Source: DASUBV01 sp036501025
GTDB lineage: Bacteria > Actinomycetota > Actinomycetes > Streptosporangiales > Streptosporangiaceae
DNA length: 64,000 nt
Assembly: GCA_036501025.1 (NCBI GenBank)
Contig: DASYBB010000036.1
Coordinates: forward strand, 1 to 64,000
Direction: 5' to 3'
Position 1 is the stretch's first letter. Every line of letters starts with the position of its first letter. The position numbers were made by a program, and so were the translations under genes. Positions 7,839-15,605 of this stretch are shown here, piece after piece. The notes under the pieces were generated by a model that made no database searches, was not told the DNA's origin, and saw nothing but the letters and a program-made list of their open reading frames with translations.

Positions 7839-9782
7839 ATGACTGACCAATCATTCGACGAGCGAGGCGAAGCTCACGAGGCCATGGGCACAGTCGTCTC
7901 CAGCTATGGCGCGCGCGTACTCAGCAACCCGCAGATGCTCCGCAACCTCGTGGCCGACCTGCTGCCCGATCTCCCGCGCGAGCGGAGCCTGCTGGTCTCG
8001 GCGGCCGAGGCCGGCATCGCGACGGAGATGACGCAGTACGTCGAGGAACAGCACATCGACGCGGCGACCGCGGTGCAGCTGGTCGCGCGCGCCCTCAGCG
8101 AGCGCACCATGATCGACGCGACGGCCAGCATGTGGGTGGCCACCGAGTTCGCCCAGGCCCTCGGCTACCCCGCGCGGCCGTTCGGAGGCCCGGCGGTCCG
8201 GGACACGCCGGTGCCCCCGCCGCCGGGCATCCCGAGCCTGCCCGTGCCGCCCGGACCGCCGCCGGGCATCCCGAGCCTGCCGGAGTCGCCGCTGGCCGGG
8301 TTCCCGCCGCCGGGCACCCCGTCGCCCCAGTACGCGGAGACCATGACGGCGGGGCAGTTCCGGGACGCGCCTCCGCAGTACCCGCAGGCCGGGCCGGCCA
8401 GCGCGGGCGAGGCCGGCGGTGCCGGCCAAGTTCCGTATCCGCAGTGGCCGGGGTCAGGAGCGGCCGCCCCGGATCCCGGGGCGCCGGGGCGGGGCGGTCA
8501 GGGCGCGTCGGTCCCGAATCCGGGCCAGCCGGCCCGGGGCGGGCCCGGCGCCTCGGTGCCCAATGCCGGCCAGCCCGGCGCCTCCGTGCCGGATCCCCGG
8601 CCGCAGGGCTGGGGCGGCCAGGGCGGTTCCGACCAGCGCCAGCCGGGCCGGGGCGGGCCGGGCGGCTCGGACCAGCGTCAGCCGGGCCGGGCTGGGCCGG
8701 GCGGTTCCGACCAGCGTCAGCCGGGCTGGGGCGGATCGGCCGCGCCGGGGCAGGGCCAGGCGGGGCCGGGCGGGACGGGCGCGCCGGGCCAGGGCCAGCC
8801 GGGCCGGGGCACGCGGGCCGCGGCGCCGCCGGGACCCGGCGGCTGGCCGGCCTCGGGTGCACCGCCTGTCGCAGCCCAGGGCTGGGCAGCTCAGGGCGGG
8901 ACCGCGCCGGCCGGCGGGGCGCCCGGGTGGGGCGCGCCCGGCGCGACGGCGCCGATCGGCGGGACCGCGGGCTGGCCGCCGCCGCCGGGCGGGATGCCGG
9001 CGGGCGGGATGCCAGCGGGCGGGATGCTGCCGCCGGGCGGAATGCCGGCGGGCGGCGGCCCGTACCGGCCGGCCAAGCCGCCGGGCGGCCACCGCGGGAC
9101 TCTCATCGCGGTCCTGTCCGGGGTCGGCGTGCTCGTGCTCTACTTCGCGATCATCGCGCCGGTGGCCAGCATCTTCCCGTTCGGCGGCCACAAGGCGGCG
9201 GCGGCGCCCAGCCCGTCGGCGACGGCGCCGGTGTCCCTCGCCCCCACCCCGACGCCGACCCCGGCCGGGGCCGTGGCCGCCGGCGTGGCCAGCCTGACCC
9301 AGCTGCTGCCGGCCGACATCGACCAGCCCGACACCGAGTGCGCGCCGATGAAGCCGCCCTACCACTGGGACAACCCCGGCCTGGTGCAGGCCCTGAGCTG
9401 CACCGACCCGGGCCTGTCGGGCGGGACGGTGTATGCCTACCAGCTGGACAGCGCGGCCGACTTCACCGCCGCCTTCCGGAACTTCAACAAGTGGTGGGGC
9501 CTGGACTTCGCCAAGGCCGGGACCAACTGCCCGCCGGCCGCCGGCCAGCAGGGCACGGTGGGCTGGAACGACAAGTTCTTCCCGCAGCGGCCCAACCAGT
9601 CGCTGGAGTGCTCGATGGTCGGCTCGGGCAGCAGCGCCGGCCCTGCATACGCCTACGCCTACCCGACGGAGGACGCGTTCATCCTGGCCCAGGCCGCGCC
9701 GGGCACCTCGTTCAAGGATCTCGACACGTGGTGGACGAACAACGCCGGACCGGCGGTGTCCCCGACTCCTGAGGCGCCGTGA
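7839..9782 (+). CDS. membrane-anchored protein of unknown function leading a TerY-P-like operon
   Basis: 647 residues in three parts. Residues about 12-110 form a compact helical domain (YGARVLSNPQMLRNLVADLL ... LVARALSERTMID). About 115-415 is a Pro/Gly/Gln-rich low-complexity linker with repeats such as SDQRQPGRGGPGG and GGMPAGGMP. One membrane helix lies at about 421-445. An extracytoplasmic domain of about 200 residues follows, with four cysteines (near CAP, SCTD, NCPP, ECSM), which could form two disulphides. I do not recognise the family. The topology, an intracellular domain joined to an external Cys-containing domain, suggests a sensor or receptor. The ATG is preceded by GGGAGG at 7824. 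The next gene starts on its stop codon (TGATG), so it belongs to the vWA/PP2C/kinase operon. Confidence 0.75.
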   Translation: MTDQSFDERGEAHEAMGTVVSSYGARVLSNPQMLRNLVADLLPDLPRERSLLVSAAEAGIATEMTQYVEEQHIDAATAVQLVARALSERTMIDATASMWVATEFAQALGYPARPFGGPAVRDTPVPPPPGIPSLPVPPGPPPGIPSLPESPLAGFPPPGTPSPQYAETMTAGQFRDAPPQYPQAGPASAGEAGGAGQVPYPQWPGSGAAAPDPGAPGRGGQGASVPNPGQPARGGPGASVPNAGQPGASVPDPRPQGWGGQGGSDQRQPGRGGPGGSDQRQPGRAGPGGSDQRQPGWGGSAAPGQGQAGPGGTGAPGQGQPGRGTRAAAPPGPGGWPASGAPPVAAQGWAAQGGTAPAGGAPGWGAPGATAPIGGTAGWPPPPGGMPAGGMPAGGMLPPGGMPAGGGPYRPAKPPGGHRGTLIAVLSGVGVLVLYFAIIAPVASIFPFGGHKAAAAPSPSATAPVSLAPTPTPTPAGAVAAGVASLTQLLPADIDQPDTECAPMKPPYHWDNPGLVQALSCTDPGLSGGTVYAYQLDSAADFTAAFRNFNKWWGLDFAKAGTNCPPAAGQQGTVGWNDKFFPQRPNQSLECSMVGSGSSAGPAYAYAYPTEDAFILAQAAPGTSFKDLDTWWTNNAGPAVSPTPEAP

Positions 9783-10501
9783 TGGTGACGTCGTCCCTCC
9801 CGCCGATGCCCGGCGGGGGCATCTCCCGGCGGCCGCTGCATTTCATCATCCTGGCCGACTGCTCAGGCGGGATGAAGGGCGAGAAGATCCAGGCCCTGAA
9901 CTACGCCATCGCCGACATGATGCCGCACCTGGCCGCCTGGGAGCGGGACCAGGAGCAGGCCCAGGTGTTCGTCCGGGCGGTCGCGTTCGCCACCGAGCCG
10001 CGCTGGCACATTGCCGAGCCGGTCCCCGTCACCCAGATCCGGTGGAAACCCCTGGAGCCGGTGCACAAGGGGCTGACCAACATGGGGCCGGCGTTCCGGC
10101 TCGTGGCCGAAGCGCTCGCGCCGGGCCGGATCGAGCGGCGGGCGCTGCGCCCGGCCCTGCTGCTGATCACCGACGGGCTGGCCACTGACCCGCCCGGCGC
10201 GTTCGAGGACGGCCTGGCCGCCCTGATGGGGCAGGCCGCGGGCCGGGCCGCGCTGCGGCTGTCGGTGGCCATCGGCCGGGACGCGCAGTCCGACGCGCTG
10301 AATAAGTTCATCGGCGATCCGACGGTGCCGGTCCTGGTCGCTGACAACACCGAGGAGATCGCCGACCGGCTGGTCGCGGCGTCGCTGGCGGTGTCCCGGA
10401 TGTCGGCGGTCGGCGCCGACCGCAGCGCGGTGGCCCGGCGGCTGCTCGGCCTGCCCGACGGCACCACGACGGGGATTTTCAGCCAGGACACGATCGTCTG
10501 A
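9782..10501 (+). CDS. vWA-domain protein, TerY-like
   Basis: 239 residues, a nearly complete single von Willebrand A domain. The metal-ion-dependent adhesion site is visible as D26-C-S28-G-G30, T99 (KGLTNMGPAF) and D131 (LLLITDGLATD). Canonical TerY has DxSGS, so the second serine is glycine here. TerY-type vWA proteins occur with a PP2C phosphatase and a protein kinase as the TerY-P triad described by Anantharaman, Iyer and Aravind, and exactly those two genes follow. The ATG at 9782 shares a base with the preceding stop (TGATG). A GTG at 9779 in the same frame is an alternative start but sits too close to the GAGG at 9771. No signal peptide, so it is cytoplasmic. Confidence 0.88.
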   Translation: MVTSSLPPMPGGGISRRPLHFIILADCSGGMKGEKIQALNYAIADMMPHLAAWERDQEQAQVFVRAVAFATEPRWHIAEPVPVTQIRWKPLEPVHKGLTNMGPAFRLVAEALAPGRIERRALRPALLLITDGLATDPPGAFEDGLAALMGQAAGRAALRLSVAIGRDAQSDALNKFIGDPTVPVLVADNTEEIADRLVAASLAVSRMSAVGADRSAVARRLLGLPDGTTTGIFSQDTIV

Positions 10502-10507
10502 CATGCC

Positions 10508-12205
10508 ATGACCGATCACGAAGCCACGACCGGCCGCTGGCCGGTCAGCATCGGCAGCGCCCGCGGCGCCGGGCACCTGGCCACCGGCCAGCCCAACCAG
10601 GACGCGGCCGCGCGCCGGGATGTCACCGGGCCCGGTGACCCGGTCATCGTGGCCATCGCCGACGGGCACGGCCACAGCCGTCACTTCCGCAGCGGATCCG
10701 GGTCGCTCCTGGCCGTGGACACGGCGTGCCGGGTGGCCGCGGCGCTGGCCGCCGGCCTGGCCCGCCGGCCTGGGCTGAGCCACGCCGAGGTGACCGCGGC
10801 CGCGCGGGCCGAGCTGGCCCCGGCCCTGGTCCGGGACTGGCGCGCGGCCGTGGCTGGGCACCTCGCCGAGCATCCGTTCTCGCCGGAGGAGCAGTCCCGG
10901 CTGGACGCCCTCGGCGACGATCCCGAGATCCCGTACGGGGCCACCCTGCTGGTGGTGACGGTCATGGCCCACTGGCTGATCTGCGCCCAGATCGGTGACG
11001 GCGACATGCTCGCGATCCGCCCGGACGGGCAGTCATTCGGGCCGGTGTCGCCGGGGGAGAAGCTGGGGGGCGAGCGGACCAGGAGCCTGTGCCAGCCCGA
11101 TGCCCTCGACGCCTTCCGGGTCGGCGTGCATGACCTGGCGACCCGGCCGCTGGTGGCGGTGCTGCTGGCCACCGACGGCTACGGCAACTCGCAGACCGCT
11201 GACCCGTGGCAGCCGGGCGTGGGCCGTGACCTGGCCCGGTTCGCAGCCGAGCACGACCACGGCTGGTTCGAGCGGCAGGTGCCCGGCTGGGCGGAGCGCT
11301 GCGCGTCGGCTGACGGCAGCGGCGACGACACCACGATCGCGCTGCTGGTCCACCCGGATCCGGCGGCGGCGGCCGCCGCGGCGCGGCAGGCGGCGGGCTC
11401 GGCCGGGGCGGATCGTTCCACCGCGGAGACGCTGCCCGCCGGGTTCCCGCCGGGGGCGGGCCAGCCAGGGGCGGGGCCGGCGCAGACGGTGCCGGTCGCG
11501 ACGGTGGAGATCGAGGTGACCGGTCCCGGGGCGCACCCGGACACGCTGCGGATCGAGGCGGTGCCGGGGGACGAGGCACCGGCAGGCCCGCTGTTGGCGG
11601 GGCGGCTGCCAGCGGGCCCGGTGCCGGCGGACACCGCGTTGGCGGGCCGGGCCCCGGCGGGTCCCGTGCCGGCGCGCCCGGCGCGGGCGGCGCCAGCGCC
11701 GGGCGACGGGGCACCGGGTGACCCGGCGGCCACGCTCGAGCAGACGCTGCCGATCCGCAAGAGCCCGCCGTCAGGTCCCCGCGGAGCCCGGCCGCCGGGC
11801 AGCCCGGCGCCGCCGGCCCCTGGCCCGGACACCGAGCGCGCCGGATTCCCGACCGGTCCGCCCCGGCCGCCCCGGGCCCAGCCTGCCGGAACCGGCCCGC
11901 GCGGCCCCGGCCCGCAGGAGCCGCGGTCGCCCGGCCCCCTGGGCAACGGGCTGCGGCCGCCGCCGCCGGGCATCACCTCGTCGCGACGGGCGGTCGTCAT
12001 GATCGCCGCGGTCATCGCCCTGGCCGTGGTCGCGGCCATCGTCGTGGTGCTGCTCGCGCTGCGGCCCGCCGCGCGGCCGGCGCCGCCCGGGCCATCCCGG
12101 CACGTGCCGCCGGCCAGCCAGTCAGCCGCGGCCGCCGGGCCGCAGCCGAGTCAGGGCCGCAAGGCCGGCCGGGCGGCCCGGCACCAGCACGAGGGAGATG
12201 GCTGA
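10508..12205 (+). CDS. PP2C-family protein phosphatase with C-terminal membrane anchor
   Basis: 565 residues. The PP2C catalytic domain (about 12-285) shows N30-Q-D32, the metal-binding DGHG (D52-G55), IGDGDMLAI, LATDGYGNS and the closing GDDTTIALLV. This predicts an Mg/Mn-dependent Ser/Thr phosphatase facing the cytoplasm. About 200 residues of Ala/Pro/Gly-rich linker follow with near-repeats of the type AGPVPADTALAGRAPAGP, then one membrane helix (about 494-518) and a short tail of about 45 residues. It starts 6 bp after the vWA gene and ends 2 bp before the kinase gene. Phosphatase and kinase are expected to act on the same targets, possibly through the vWA protein. The membrane anchor is unusual for a triad phosphatase. 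Confidence 0.88.
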   Translation: MTDHEATTGRWPVSIGSARGAGHLATGQPNQDAAARRDVTGPGDPVIVAIADGHGHSRHFRSGSGSLLAVDTACRVAAALAAGLARRPGLSHAEVTAAARAELAPALVRDWRAAVAGHLAEHPFSPEEQSRLDALGDDPEIPYGATLLVVTVMAHWLICAQIGDGDMLAIRPDGQSFGPVSPGEKLGGERTRSLCQPDALDAFRVGVHDLATRPLVAVLLATDGYGNSQTADPWQPGVGRDLARFAAEHDHGWFERQVPGWAERCASADGSGDDTTIALLVHPDPAAAAAAARQAAGSAGADRSTAETLPAGFPPGAGQPGAGPAQTVPVATVEIEVTGPGAHPDTLRIEAVPGDEAPAGPLLAGRLPAGPVPADTALAGRAPAGPVPARPARAAPAPGDGAPGDPAATLEQTLPIRKSPPSGPRGARPPGSPAPPAPGPDTERAGFPTGPPRPPRAQPAGTGPRGPGPQEPRSPGPLGNGLRPPPPGITSSRRAVVMIAAVIALAVVAAIVVVLLALRPAARPAPPGPSRHVPPASQSAAAAGPQPSQGRKAGRAARHQHEGDG

Positions 12206-12207
12206 GG

Positions 12208-13506
12208 ATGGTGCAGCCGGGGCAGACGCTGCGGATGGAACGGGGCGGCGCCGTGCTCATGGTCGAGGACCGGCTCGGCGAGGGCAGCCAGGGCGTGGTG
12301 CACCGGGCCCGCCTTGGCGGCGCGCCGTTCGCCGTGAAGTGGTTCCGCGACCGGGGCGACGACGAGATGCGCAAGTCGATCACCGCCCTGATCCAGCGCG
12401 GCCGGCCGCCGCACCCGGCCTTCGTGTGGCCGATCGACCTCGTCAGCTCCGATCAGGCCCGGGGGTTCGGCTACGTCATGCCGCTCCTCGAGCCGCGCTT
12501 CATCTCGCTGGCCCAGCTGCTTAACCGGCCGGAGCCGCCCTCGCTGCGGACCAGCGCGTCCATCGGGCGCAAGCTGGTCGACGCGTTCGCCGCGCTGCAC
12601 TCCTCCGGGCTGTGCTACCGGGACATCAGCTTCGGGAACCTGCGGGTCGACCCGGAAGCCCGGGACGTGGCCATCATCGACAACGACAACGTCGGCATCG
12701 ACGGGGCCGACTCCCTGGTCAAGGGAACCGGCCCGTTCATGGCACCGGAGATCCTGCGCGATGAGGCGCTGCCGTCGACCGTCACCGACCTGCACTCCCT
12801 CGCGGTGCTGCTGTTCTACCTGTTCATGCACGGCCACCCGCTGCTCGGCGCGCGCGCCGACCAGTCCTACACCTGGGACGGCGCCGGGCACGTCTCGGAC
12901 GCCGAGGTGATGCTGCACAACATCGGCCGCCGGCCCCTGTTCATCTTCGACCCCGACGACCCGTCGAACCCGCCCGTGCCCGGCGACCGGACCGCGCTGT
13001 GGTGGGCCCTGTACCCGCGCGAGTGCCGCCGGGTCTTCACCCAGGCGTTCACCAGGGGGCTGCGGGACGCCTCGCTGAGCGGCCGGGTCATCGAGGGCAC
13101 CTGGCGGCGGACGCTGCTCCGCCTGCACGACTCGGTGTCGGAGTGCGCCGACTGCGGCGCCGCGGTGTTCTACGACGCCGAGCAGCCCGGCCAGGCGTGC
13201 TGGCGCTGCCGCCGCGTGCTGCCCCGGCCGGCGATGCTCAAGGCGCCCGGCGGGAGCCTGGTGCTGTCCGAGGGCGCGGTCATCACCAGGCATCACCTGT
13301 TCCGGGACCGCGAGCACCACCTGACGTGCGCGGCCGTCGAGCCGCACCCGGGCCGCCCCGGCCGCGTGGTGCTGCGGAACCTGACCGAGCGGACCTGGCG
13401 GGTGGTGCCCGACGGCGAGGGGCCCAAGCTGGTCACGCCCAGCCAGCGCCTGGCCGTCCGGCCCATGGAGATCGACTTCGGCGGCGCCCAGGCCCGCATC
13501 GTCTGA
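12208..13506 (+). CDS. protein kinase-like protein with C-terminal zinc ribbon (TerY-P triad kinase)
   Basis: 432 residues. Kinase fold: glycine loop GEGSQGVV (24-31), AVK lysine K44, catalytic loop YRDISFGN (D139, N144), metal-binding IIDNDN (D158) in place of DFG, and MAPEI. The HRD histidine is Tyr and DFG is DND, but every catalytic residue is kept, so activity is likely. A four-Cys ribbon follows (C313, C316, C331, C334: CADC and CWRC), then about 95 residues rich in beta strands that resemble a small FHA- or Ig-like fold, though I cannot name it. This kinase-plus-zinc-ribbon form is typical of TerY-P triad kinases. It has no membrane helix, unlike PknB. It is the last gene of the operon, and its final codons are duplicated as a tandem repeat. 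Confidence 0.85.
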   Translation: MVQPGQTLRMERGGAVLMVEDRLGEGSQGVVHRARLGGAPFAVKWFRDRGDDEMRKSITALIQRGRPPHPAFVWPIDLVSSDQARGFGYVMPLLEPRFISLAQLLNRPEPPSLRTSASIGRKLVDAFAALHSSGLCYRDISFGNLRVDPEARDVAIIDNDNVGIDGADSLVKGTGPFMAPEILRDEALPSTVTDLHSLAVLLFYLFMHGHPLLGARADQSYTWDGAGHVSDAEVMLHNIGRRPLFIFDPDDPSNPPVPGDRTALWWALYPRECRRVFTQAFTRGLRDASLSGRVIEGTWRRTLLRLHDSVSECADCGAAVFYDAEQPGQACWRCRRVLPRPAMLKAPGGSLVLSEGAVITRHHLFRDREHHLTCAAVEPHPGRPGRVVLRNLTERTWRVVPDGEGPKLVTPSQRLAVRPMEIDFGGAQARIV

Positions 13507-13551
13507 GCCCGCACCGCCTGAGCCCGCACTGCCTGAGCACGCACCGCCTGA
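13492..13551. repeat. four 15-bp tandem repeats spanning the kinase stop codon
   Basis: GCCCGCATCGTCTGA (the last four codons plus stop) is followed by GCCCGCACCGCCTGA, GCCCGCACTGCCTGA and GCACGCACCGCCTGA. Each unit holds an in-frame TGA, so the gene end carries four consecutive stop codons at 15-bp intervals. Confidence 0.9.
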
Positions 13552-13561
13552 CGGCGGCGCG

Positions 13562-13965
13562 CTACGCGGCGAAGCCGGTGATCTTCCGCGGCGTGACGCG
13601 CACGATCAGGCGGACCATGCCCGCTCGCTCGGCGGGCGGGTCCTCGCCCGGGTACTTGTGCGACAGCGTGCGCGGCAGCGACTTCTCCGGGTCCTGCGCC
13701 AGCTCGGCCGGGCCGCGGATGTCCACCGACCGGTACGGTTCGCGACATCGAACACGGTCACGCTGATCCGCGGATCGCGGGCCAGGTTGCGGGCCTTCTG
13801 GCGCCCGGTGCCGGTGGAGAACAGCACCGTGTCCCCGTCCCGCGCGATCCACACCACCGAAGTCTGCGGCCCGCCGTCCTGGTTCAGCGTCGCGACCGTG
13901 GCGAAGTTCCGCCCGTCGAGCAGGTCGCGGATCTCCGGGGTGAACGTCAGTGCTTCATCGCTCAT
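13562..13965 (-). pseudogene. PNPOx-like (FMN/F420-binding) protein with a 1-base frameshift
   Basis: The ATG at 13965 follows a good AGGAGG. The first frame gives the pyridoxamine-5'-phosphate-oxidase-like split barrel: FATVATLNQDGGPQTSVVW, VLFSTGTGRQKARNLARDPR, then VTVFDVAN. The homology resumes in another frame with PYRSVDIRGPAEL to KITGFAA and a TAG stop at 13562. The junction is near 13737, where the minus strand reads AACCGTAC; one extra C (AACCCGTAC, Asn-Pro-Tyr) restores one continuous frame of 134 codons, the usual size of these proteins. It is therefore a recent -1 frameshift or a sequencing error. Such proteins are FMN- or F420-dependent reductases of small molecules. Confidence 0.75.
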
Positions 13966-13994
13966 GGCGCGCCTCCTGGTCCGGGGTCGGTCAG

Positions 13995-14045
13995 GAGCGA
14001 CGCTCGCAGATGATTTTGTTACAGACAATCTAGATTTGGATCGAC
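13995..14045 (-). promoter_or_regulatory. AT-rich probable promoter of the PNPOx-like gene
   Basis: This is the most AT-rich stretch nearby and it sits 30-80 bp before the PNPOx-like start. The minus strand carries TAGATT (14031-14036) and TTGTCTGTAACAA, the latter with short inverted ends (TTGT/ACAA). No clear -35/-10 pair with 17-bp spacing could be assigned. Confidence 0.3.
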
Positions 14046-14146
14046 CTGTCGGCGTGGGGAGAGCCGCCCGCCCATTGAGGTCACCGAACCAGCCGGTTAC
14101 GGCCGGCCGCCGCCGGGCCGCCCGCGCCCCGCAGGATTGCGGCCGG

Positions 14147-14917
14147 TCACTCCCAGCGAATGCGGATGCCATCCCGCCAGGACTGGGCCAGCGCGCCGTC
14201 GCCGCTGACGGTGACATCGGCGGTCGTGGCATCGCACCGGTTCCACAGCAGCTGGTACAGCCCGGAGGCCGGCCCGCTCACCGTGCACGCGGCCGGCCCC
14301 GGCCCGCGCTGGACCCGCGCCGCCCGCCCGTCCCCGGTCAGCTCGACCAGCCAGGCGGCCGCCGGCGCGCCCCCGTCGTCGGCCACCACCTGCAGCCGGC
14401 CCGCCTGCGGGCCGGCGTCGGGCGCCTGAGTGCGGCGGCCGAGGAACCCCATGATGAGCTCGTCGATCCCGTCCGCCGCGAAGTCCGCCGGGAACGGCGT
14501 CACCGGGCCGGCCGCCAGCTCCGCGTCGACGCGGTGGATCGCGGTCTCGTGGGCCTGCCGGCGCGACCAGGCGGCCTGCCCCGATGGCCCGGGTACCGGA
14601 GCCCAGAACTGCCGCTCGGGGTCAGCCGCCCGCAGCGCGCTGATCAGGTCCGCATGACCGGCCCGGAACCAGCCGACCAGGCCGGCGTCCGGCGGCCCGC
14701 CGCGGAGCACCTCGGCCTCGGGCGGGTCTCCGGGCAGGGGCTGGCCGCAGGCGTGGCTGGCCGCCCAGCGGTGGATGTAGCCGACGTGGCGGAGCAGGTC
14801 GCGCACGGCCCAGGGCGGGCACGACGGGACGGGCGCGCCGAGGCCGGCCCGCTCCGCCGCCGCGGCCAGCAGGTTCCCGTCCCGCTCCAGCGCGGCGAGG
14901 TGCTGTGCAGTCTCCAT
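14147..14917 (-). CDS. maleylpyruvate isomerase / DinB-like mycothiol-type protein
   Basis: 256 residues. The N-terminal four-helix part shows the signature of the actinobacterial MDMPI_N/TIGR03083 family: CPPWAVRDLLRHVGYIHRWA near residue 35 and WSRRQAHETAIHRVDAELAAG near 130. Its metal-ligand histidines are H49, H137 and H141-type positions. The C-terminal domain (about 165-256) is the SCP2-like MDMPI_C part, DVTVSGDGALAQSW. Family members are metal-dependent, mycothiol-linked isomerases or transferases; the substrate is unknown. ATG at 14917. The next leftward gene is the frameshifted PNPOx gene after a 180-bp AT-richer gap. Confidence 0.8.
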   Translation of the reverse strand: METAQHLAALERDGNLLAAAAERAGLGAPVPSCPPWAVRDLLRHVGYIHRWAASHACGQPLPGDPPEAEVLRGGPPDAGLVGWFRAGHADLISALRAADPERQFWAPVPGPSGQAAWSRRQAHETAIHRVDAELAAGPVTPFPADFAADGIDELIMGFLGRRTQAPDAGPQAGRLQVVADDGGAPAAAWLVELTGDGRAARVQRGPGPAACTVSGPASGLYQLLWNRCDATTADVTVSGDGALAQSWRDGIRIRWE

Positions 14918-14954
14918 GGCGACATGATGGCGCGGCCCGGGGCGCGCCCGCCAG

Positions 14955-15416
14955 CTACCGGCGGCGGTAGCCCACGATGGCGGCGACGCAGCCGATGGCC
15001 AGCACGGGCGCGGCGATCTCGAGGGCGGTGCGCGCGGTGCTGGCCGCCGAGCAGTCCCCGGCCGCCTGCTGGTCGAAGGCCTGGGCGAGCTGGCCGATGT
15101 CGCTGCTGCACGCGCTGGCGGCATGCCCGAGCGCGAGCGCGATGCCCAGCGCGGCGACCGCCAGGATGCCGAGCAGGACGGCGGAGACCAGGATCCCCGG
15201 CCGCCCCGGCCGCCCCGCCTGAGGCCCGCCCGGCTGACGCCCGCCCGCCTGAGGCCCGCCCGCCTGGTACCCGCCCGGCGGATATCCGGGCGCCGCATAT
15301 CCTCCCGGCGGGTACTGATTCCCCGGGAACGGCCCGGCCGGGTATTGCCCGGCCGGATACTGGCCGCCGCCGTAGGGCTCCGGCTCGGGCTCAGGCTGCT
15401 GGGGCGGGTAACTCAT
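14955..15416 (-). CDS. small two-helix membrane protein with Pro/Gly/Tyr-rich N-terminus
   Basis: 153 residues. The N-terminal half is low complexity (PPQQPEPEPEPYGGGQYPAG and GGxQAGGxQ repeats). It is followed by two helices (about 77-98 and 128-147) enclosing a short loop with two cysteines (ASACSSD, GDCSAAS), and it ends VGYRRR. ATG at 15416 has GGGAGG nine bases before it; an earlier in-frame ATG at 15557 lacks support. The architecture is common in actinomycete DUF4190-like or septum-associated small proteins, but I cannot assign a function. The neighbour at 15606-15950 has a similar tail. Confidence 0.6.
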   Translation of the reverse strand: MSYPPQQPEPEPEPYGGGQYPAGQYPAGPFPGNQYPPGGYAAPGYPPGGYQAGGPQAGGRQPGGPQAGRPGRPGILVSAVLLGILAVAALGIALALGHAASACSSDIGQLAQAFDQQAAGDCSAASTARTALEIAAPVLAIGCVAAIVGYRRR

Positions 15417-15605
15417 CGTGGGCCTCCCTGCCGGCCGGCCGAGATTCGGTCGCGTGCTCTCATGACGCCACAGGGCGCCCGCCGGTTCACCAAGCCGAAG
15501 GCGCTCGTACGGTCGGCAGCCTGATATATCCGGGTCAATCCCGTATTGCGGCCTCACTGGCCGGATGGCAGTTCTTACCGGCCGCCGTCAATGGCCCTCA
15601 GGGCG

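Noticed and set aside
7481..7846. Short frames in the gap before the TerY-P-like operon
   Set aside because: No ribosome-binding site, no family-like features, and they overlap the start of the real gene at 7839.
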